Positions 12,401-21,400 of a stretch of 64,000 bases of DNA are shown here, in pieces. The notes below the pieces were generated by a model, which had not been told where the DNA came from, ran no database searches, and was given only the letters and a program-made list of their open reading frames with translations. Position numbers and translations under genes: made by a program. Origin of the DNA: Catonia carolina (Eukaryota; Arthropoda; Insecta; Hemiptera; Achilidae); NCBI GenBank assembly GCA_035578175.1, contig JAQMRL010000003.1, forward strand, positions 56,032,672 to 56,096,671. The letters are read 5' to 3'. How positions within the stretch are numbered: position 1 is the stretch's first letter; each line of letters opens with the position of its first letter.

Positions 12401-15400
12401 GCTACTGCAGTTTACTGAGTCGGATTTGAACTTACAATGTTTTATTAAAATATATAATTTAAAGAAATTTAAATTTTAAAAATTGGACAGACCCACAACA
12501 AAAATCTCAAACAGTATAAATACAAATGCTATTTAAAATAATATTAAATTTTTTAATATTATTAAATACATACCTGTGGTGGATTCATATGTACATTTAG
12601 CTTTCCGCCAACCAATAATCTAACTGTCGAAGCAAATCTGGTATTTGTCTTCATAACTTGTGGTGGTTGTTTTTCTATTATAAATGTGCTTGAAAACAGA
12701 AAATGAAAACAATAAAATTACAAAAAACATACTTTTTAATAGAAAAGTATACAACAAATTTCTGTTAATAAAACATGTTCTTGTAAAACAACTGTTCTAA
12801 AACAAACCATTAGAAAAAAATAAAATTCCAATTTAAGAGAAAAAATTTAATTTTAAAGACAGGCTGTTTTATTTATCATTAATTTCAATTCTCTATTACA
12901 CTACATTATAATTTTAAGTATACTGGTTAAAAATGTTTCTTCAATTTTTGAGATCCTCAATCATCTGTAACTGAATCCATCTACTTCACTTTTGGTCTAC
13001 CCCTTGGCCTTTTTCCTTCCATTACAAGTACAACATCCTTTTAGGCAGTCTACATTTCTCCATCCTACTGAAATGACCAAACCATTGTAGCTTTGTCTGT
13101 CCAACCCTCTTTACATGGTTGGCCCAAGCCCAATTATTCCATAATTACATCATTTTTCACATTATCTTTTATCTTCTTTTTTTAACATACTCCTCTTAAT
13201 CTTCACTTTTATTATACGCATTCTATTCTCTAATTTCCTTCCACCTGCCCACGTTACCGCTGTGTAAATCAGTACTGGTACAAAATATGTATTATATATA
13301 ATAAATACAGATACTAAAAATACTTTTTCAGATGGTTAATATTTACGGATTTTAAGAAAGTGTACAAACCAAGATAAATATATTTAAAACATGAAGAATG
13401 CACTGAGATCTAGCAATCTAACAGTCACTTAAGTTCAAAGATTAGCAAAGCATAACAATTTGAGACAATAAAATATGGAAATAAATGGAATTAGATTATA
13501 TTACCTGGTAACAAGAGACGAGAGCAATTGTGTAATCTGTGCATTCAGAGCAGGTAGATCTAAGGGGACGTGTGAAGCTATGGGTACTTTTTTTACAAGC
13601 TCATCAGTCTTTTTTATTTGTTGCCTGTTTCGCCATATTAGTTCAGCCAGATTTTCACACCTGTAAAATCAACAAATCATCATGTGTACCAATATGCGTT
13701 GTTTACATCATCAGCCAACAGGCTGGTTTGAACCTCTAGAGGCTTCACTAAATAAAACAAGAAGCGAGGTGGTTTACCACTAGCCTTCCTAACTGAGTTG
13801 AAAAATATAGACGGGAGCTCACTTGATTGCTAGCGTAAGGAATTCGGTTGGAGAGGATTGTTTGTACGATTCCCCTCCTCCTATAACCTAGTAGTAGTAC
13901 TAATAATACCATTAGTACGCGCTGTTCAAAAATATTGGTCACAAACCATTTCAATAGCTACTGTAGTGCCAAAATAATTTATTAATATACTAAAAGTTTA
14001 TTATAATACCCTAATAAAGTACAGCCGAATTTAAACCCTTGCATCTCCAAAACTATGAGTCGGATTTTAACATACTTAACATCAAAATTTAGCTCATTTT
14101 ATTCTGCGTTGACCCTCAATAGTCCTACATTTTTAATGTTGTTTAAAAATTGCCATATTGAAGTTGGAAGATAAAAAGACCCGGTTATTTTGATACCGCA
14201 ACAAATTTCATGAGTTAAGAGGCGTGTAACTCTATAATTATTAGACCAAAATTATATTCTTACAACATGTACAAAACTTATTTAAATTTTGATTTACTAA
14301 CAATATTCTGAACCCTTTCTATCTCGGTAACCGCTCGATCATTTGGCACAGGCAAGCTATAGTTTTATTCAGCGTAAAAACCTTGGTACAGATATTTTAA
14401 TAACATGAAATATTGATTGGCCAATGTTGTGGTAGAATTTTAAAAATTTTAAAAAGTAGACTGGATAATGCGGGAGGTGAGCAATACCATTGTATTTATT
14501 CATAATAATAGTTTAGAGCATGTAGAAACAGTGAAGTTCCTGGGTGTATCTCTAGATAGATCTTTGTCTTGGGATTTCTATACCAATCAAGTTTGTAGTA
14601 AAATACCATCTGGGGTATTTGCACTAAAACAAATTCCCAGATTAAATGATAAAAAATTACTAATGGCAGCTTATCATGGCCTCATTCTGTCTCATATCCG
14701 TTATGGTACCTTAGTATGGGGTAATTCTAGCATGGGTAATATGAAAAGGGTTTTTAAAATTCAAAAGCAAGCTATTAGGTGTATGGTGAGAGCTAACCAG
14801 CTAACCTCATGCAGGCCACTATTTAAGGGCTTAAATTGCTTACAGTTCCCTCTCTCTACATTTTTGAGGTGATTATGTATGTCAGGCAAAATAATTTTAT
14901 GCAGAATTTCAATGTTCACAATCATAACACAAGAAACATAAATGATTATTATGTGACTAATCACTCCACAAAATTGTTTGAACAAAACCCTACTTATGCA
15001 GGGAGAAAATTCATGAATAAATTACCCCAATTTTTAAAATGTTGTGAGGATTTTAATTCCTTTAAAAGGAATCTGAAAAATTACTTGATCGGTGAAACTT
15101 TTTATAGCGTACGAGAATTTCTTTCTTGATAGCAGTGATACATTGTGTGATTCTTATATATATTTCAGGTGTTATAGCTGACATGTCCTATACTCCTCCT
15201 ACTCTCCAGGGCGCAAAAAAAAGAATCCATGTTGTCCGAATCTGACTGTCTACCTAAATTGACAATGCAGTCAACCACTAAAAAACATGTTTTTGGGGAT
15301 CAGGGGGCCTGAAAACTATTATTTTCAGTGAAAGGTTGATTTTGGGAAATTGACATGAAAACAATTATTTCCTTCTCTATAATATTTATGTAGGGCAAGA

Positions 15401-18400
15401 GAAAGAATAAATATTGATAATCTGAAAAACTCCTAATCTCCAAAGAAATTTAGAAAATCAATAAATATAATGTACTAAAAAATCTAACCCATCTGCACTA
15501 TTTTTATAAAGAAATATAAAAATATCTTGTCTTAATAATAAGCACAAGAATTTACATTTAATTGAATATAAAAAATTACCAATCCTGTATGAGATCAAGA
15601 CTACTGTTGAATTTGGCTCCATTTCCAGCAAGCTGTTGTTCTCTTTTCCAAATAAGTAATTCATTATCTAATATCCGAGTCTGTAATGTAGTTAATCTGG
15701 ACACAGTATCTTTTAAACGCTCTAAAAGTGTTAACCGCTGGTTCAGGATATTTGCAACCTAGTATAAATAAAACAAAAATTAAATTTAAAAAATAGGCAA
15801 AAAAAACAGTTCAGTTATTCTTATACTTTGGACTATTTCTTCTTATACTTTGGTAGATACTAAATAAGTGAATTTGAGCAGTGAAACAGTCATAGCCTAT
15901 AAATGTTTTATACATTGTGAAACTGCCGTTTAAGGTTGAAATAAAATTACAAATTCAAATATGTTGTAATATATAATTTTATACAAAGAAAAGAGACTAC
16001 TAAATTATAACTAATTTTTTTATGGTTGGGTAGTTGTTACTAAAGGTTTTTGACCAATTTTGCTACTACACCAAATGAATCACTTCATTATTACCAAACA
16101 TAAATTTATGTGAAATTAAAATAAATTTTTAGCGAATTACAAATATTAACCCTTTCACTACTGAATTCAGAACGGAATGTAAACAAAAGAAAAAGCGTTA
16201 ACAATAAACGGACAAAATAAATTACCAGCAAAAAAAATGTAAACATGTTGTCTTCTCTTTTAAAATGTTTTTGATTAATGTAAAGGGTCTTATAATATGC
16301 CTCAAGACTTCGTGACTGAATAATTTATTTATCATGAAAAATTTTCATACAAAGTTTAACATAATAGACTTTTATTTATTCTTCAACTTAATGGCTATAA
16401 TATAATAAAAGTAAAACAATTCTTTACCCTTTGTTGGACTTCATGTTCTGTGCTTTTCAGTTTTTCTTTCATCTGGTTTTTAATTTCCATTGTCTGTACT
16501 GAAGATGGAGACTGCGGACTCTCTAATTGTGCTATGGCGACTGAAAATTTTAATGAATTCTATTTAAATTGGGTAGATGATACATAAATACGTGAAACAA
16601 TAAAAATATTTGCACCATTCCTTAAAATCAGAATGTTTGATGCTTGTTTACAAAATTATTCTTGTGACTACATACTTTAGACAATAAACGATAACAAAAA
16701 AAGTATAATATGGTTTACAAGTTTTTTTAGGGAGACGGCTCTTTTGAAGTCAAATTTTGATTTGAAAATTAAAATGATTCACTAAGTGTGGATGGAGCTA
16801 AAAGAAGATAAAATGATCACCAAGGCGTTATAATGGTGTTTTGTGGAGCAAGAATATTACAAACAAAACAAAAAGAGAATCTATACGAAGACTGTTAAAA
16901 GTGTAGCACTGAACAGAGAAAAATTGCGGGATATTAATGAGAAAGTTTCAAGCTAAATTTATAGCAACTGAATTGGATTTATTAAGATACAGCTGCAGGA
17001 AAATTAGGTTAAACTGATTTTTGAATGACATGACTGGACAACAAAAGGCACTTGAGTTACTTGTTTTGGTCTTAAGTTTGAATATTCCGCACAAGAAGGA
17101 TAATGCAGACAATGATGGATGATAGATAAAAAAGAATAATGAATATAAATCGACCTGACTGGCAACTGAACCAGGGACTTTCAGGCACTGATGCCAGTTG
17201 TGCTGACTACTATATCATACCAATGGGTGAGCCGCAATTACAACTGGAATATATTTAATAATATGTAGAAAAGCAGCTCATTTGGTATGGTCATGACAAC
17301 CGAATAGAGTAAAATCATTTCCTGAAAAAAGTACCTACTGAAATAGGAACAAAAAAAAATGTCCAATGCAAAGTGAAATAGTGTTCACAAACAATGCGAG
17401 CTTAACTTGAAGATTGCTAACTGCCAGAAACAGAATCTGATTGTGAAGAAACAGTGCCAGCTATACGCAACTCTGTGTAAAGTTTAGTTTAATACGTAAA
17501 AAAAACAAATTCCAAAAAGACTAACTTGAGTTATCACTGTAATCTTAATTCTGATGGTATGTTTAAAAAGGGGAACAATTCTTACTTCTTATTGTCAATA
17601 TATAAAACTATTCATAATAAACCTACATATAATAAGTTGATACCTTTAATCTTGGTGCTTTCATGATACTTTAATGCAAAAGCCTCTTGTTCTTGTTCTA
17701 AGTGTTGCAAAATTTCGATGGTTTCATGAGTTTGTGATTGCAATAGTAATATTTCTGCAGCAGTTGTATCTGTCACCATATTCATATTATCGTTAAGCAA
17801 TTGACCCACCTAAAAATATAAATGCATTTATAAATTCTATAAAAATTTATGAACATGTTTTAACACGTTGAGGGTGACTTATGCCTTATGGCGGCAAATC
17901 GAGTTCGTTCCCAGGGCCAACTGACATCTTAAGGCATCATATATCTTCCATCCAATGGTAAACTCGCGAATGTGCAAATTCTCGGTTTTACAGGAGACCA
18001 AAAAACAAATTCAATGCTTTCTTCTTTAACACACTTCGTGTATTTTCGTAACATTACAAAGGCTGTACCTCCCTAACCGAACAAGATACATATTCGCGAG
18101 TTTACTATAACATGCGTTGGGTTGTATACATCAACATGCAGTAACAAACTCATATTCGCAAAATTTGCACATTCACGAGTTTACCATTAAAGGGATGATT
18201 TATATACCCTACTAATTTTCTATAGATTTTGATTAATCGCCGCACATTAGTAAATGTTGTTTAGGCATTCAAACCAATCCTACAAGCCCTACAGTGATGA
18301 TCGTCTTTTGTTACCAGCCAGGAATTTTTGAATGGATTTTAAAAGTGTAGTCAATTTAGACCTCCCAGTGTGGCGCAATTATATCATTTATTTCACAAAT

Positions 18401-21400
18401 TTCTCCGTTCCTAGTGACTTCTTTTTACAAAGAAAAAGTAAAAATACACTTTAAAAAAAATAGTTTAATTATTATTCATAACTAAATTCTTTTACTTTCA
18501 AGAACTTGCAACCTTTATGCACCAAATTTTTTACATACTGTCCATTATACAATAATAAATGTATCTACTTTTATAATCACGCAACTAACAAAAAATGTGT
18601 ATAATACCATACTATATTAAGCTAATGAATAGATGAACAAATAAATAAGATCATTCGTGTGGCCGACACACCTTAAGGCATCATGGCTTCCCTCATGGCA
18701 ATGGTGCGTCGGCACATCCACGATTCCAACCTCCAGGCTCAATGTGTTAATCAAGAATAACTCAAACACACTAATTAAAAAACTTAAAAAAAACTATGAA
18801 TTCTGTTCATAATAAAAAAGAAGAAAAACAAACATTGGTAAAGTAGGCTAACAACTGAAAATTCTTGAACTGTATAACTTCTGAAATGAAAAGCTCTGAA
18901 TTATCTGTACAAAGAACTAAACTCGGTAATAATAATAATAATAAAAAACAAATACCTAAAATATCACAGTATAAATTTGATAACTGAATTATACAACCAC
19001 AATGTATAAAAACTGATTAGGGTAAATATTTTTTTTTGCAATATGATAAATGGAGTTTATCATGTGTCTGGTTTTTCCATAAACAGTCAAGTAAAGGGGA
19101 AATTTTTGGTCTTGGCCTGGTTTTTTTTCAAATAAATAAATAATTAATTGTCATGTAAAAATAAAGTAAGTATATTTCTATACATAACAATAATTAAGGA
19201 TAAGTAAATAGGTTTGTCTTTAAAAAAACCTATTCATATTAAAATGTTAAAAAATACACATCTTTATTACTAATTTAAAAATAACTTAGTAATAAATTTC
19301 CTTAATTGTTTTAGATTTATTTTTATATTGTTTATGATTTATTTTAATAATATTTTATCAATAGATACGTTTAAAATTAGCTTTATAATCTCAATAAAAT
19401 AGGTGTTGAAAATTAGGTTGGTTTTTTCACTTACCATTTCTTAAAAATAATTATTTTAAATAAATAAATTTATTTTAAAAAATACGTACATCCTTTTCGA
19501 CTTTTTGAACTAATTTAAATTCTTCATTAAGACAGTTCTTAATAATTCCAAATAACATTAGTGGACAATGACCATAACGAGTCTGAAAAACGATCAAAAA
19601 ATTTTATTTCCATTACAATTACATCATCTACATCTTACCATTACAATAACCAAAACACTACACAAAATTAAACAGATATACCAAAGAAAATCCAGAATAA
19701 TCTGGTTACAAATTATCAGTACAACTTTACAAGTTTTATAAATTTTTCCCAAATGAAGAAAGTAAGGACTATAAAGTGATACACATGCATATTTAACCTG
19801 TTTCCACAAGGACAAGTGGCATTGTCTAACAGCCAGAGTTTCCTTTAAAATGGAAATAATGTGGGAGGTGGCTTCTTTCCTTTCCTCACACCAACTATAC
19901 ACTGGGTCACCACTAAAAATTCCTACACGACTGTACAATTGGTCAGATCTAGTATTTCTTCATTTGTAACTCTTTGCATGCATTAGCATCAATGTGAAAA
20001 ACAGCCGAACATGAAAAAATTAAAGATTCCAATGTAGTGTAGATATCTAATAAGGTGACAACATCCCATTGACATGGTCATAACCAAACTAAGCTGCTTT
20101 CTGTATAGACTGATTCATATGTAATACTACATAATATGGTGACCATAATCTCTCTATACAATATCTTAATTTCACAGTTTGTTTCCAATATCTGGTGTAC
20201 TTTATTGAACCACTCAAGAGATAGCTCCACATAACTAATTTTCTGACTCACATAAATGCTTCTGATCTAGCAAACAGCTACATACAAATACAGCGTAACC
20301 TTGATTATCCATCAGGGTTGGGACTGTGACCCTGTCAGATAACTGAATAGACGGATAGCAGAAAATTCACAATTTATATGTACATATACCCTAATTTTGC
20401 TGGTAGTCAAAATAAAAAAGTTTACAAATGCATGATACAAGTTTATATTTGTATAACTACACTACAAAAACCTGGTTCAGAACTATAAACTGTTTCATAG
20501 GTTAAATAGAAACTTATTTCAGAAATTTTAGGTCTACACTTTATGATGTTCTAAGTTTACACTATAAAATAATCTGTTAGCTTCTGTTTCTTTGATGCTT
20601 GAGCTTCCTGTGCGGCAAAGTTCTGTATTTGTGTTCCATGAAACTTGCACTTTACAAAATACGTACTGTACTGTATAAAAACTTATTTTTGGGGGGGGGG
20701 GGCACTGAAGGATAACAAAAAGCGACAGTTGATCGAGGTTTTACAGTACAGTTAAGACCTCGACTTACGCGAGGGATATGTTCCACAAAATCATCATGTA
20801 GCGAGAAATTCGCCTAACTTGGATTGTTCGGTTCAACCTTAAAATATTCACTAATTGTCCGTACCATTTAAATCCGGTAATTGTCCGTAGTGTTGATTCA
20901 CTAAACCCAGTCGTTCCTTTCATGTTCTTTGTTTTTTCAACCCTTTCGTATCTTTATTGATGTCAAACTTTTCCTTTAAAATAATCGCTTTCAGTTTTCA
21001 TAAACTTTATTAGAACTCATATTCTAACGCAAAGTAACAACATAAACAAGAAAATAAAAGACCTGCAAATTGTAGCACAAATACAATCACGATTAAATCT
21101 ACACAACCATACACGACTGACATTTTTAAGGCACTAAACAGTACTAATGTTTAGAACAAAAGGAAACCATAATAAAATCCCAGTGTAAAAATGGGGAGGG
21201 CAACTACGATAACGGTTTCAAGAGAAATAAGCAAAATAGTGGTCATAAATATAAACATTCGTAAGATAAGAATAACTATTGTACACAATATAATGTATTA
21301 TGCTCTACAAAATCTCGGTAACGTGAATTCGCGTAAGTCAAGTTCTTACTGTACTGGTCAAATCTTTTCATTACCTTTTATTATTAGAGGATTATCTCCT

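Noticed and set aside
13970..14440. Possible additional non-autonomous element before the J1 LINE fragment
   Set aside because: Phrases such as CTATGAGTCGGATTTTAACA look repeat-like, but no second copy or inverted end is present in this window.
16147..16300. TTAA followed by CCCTTTCACTACTG as another piggyBac-like end
   Set aside because: No matching inverted end with TTAA was found within a plausible distance.
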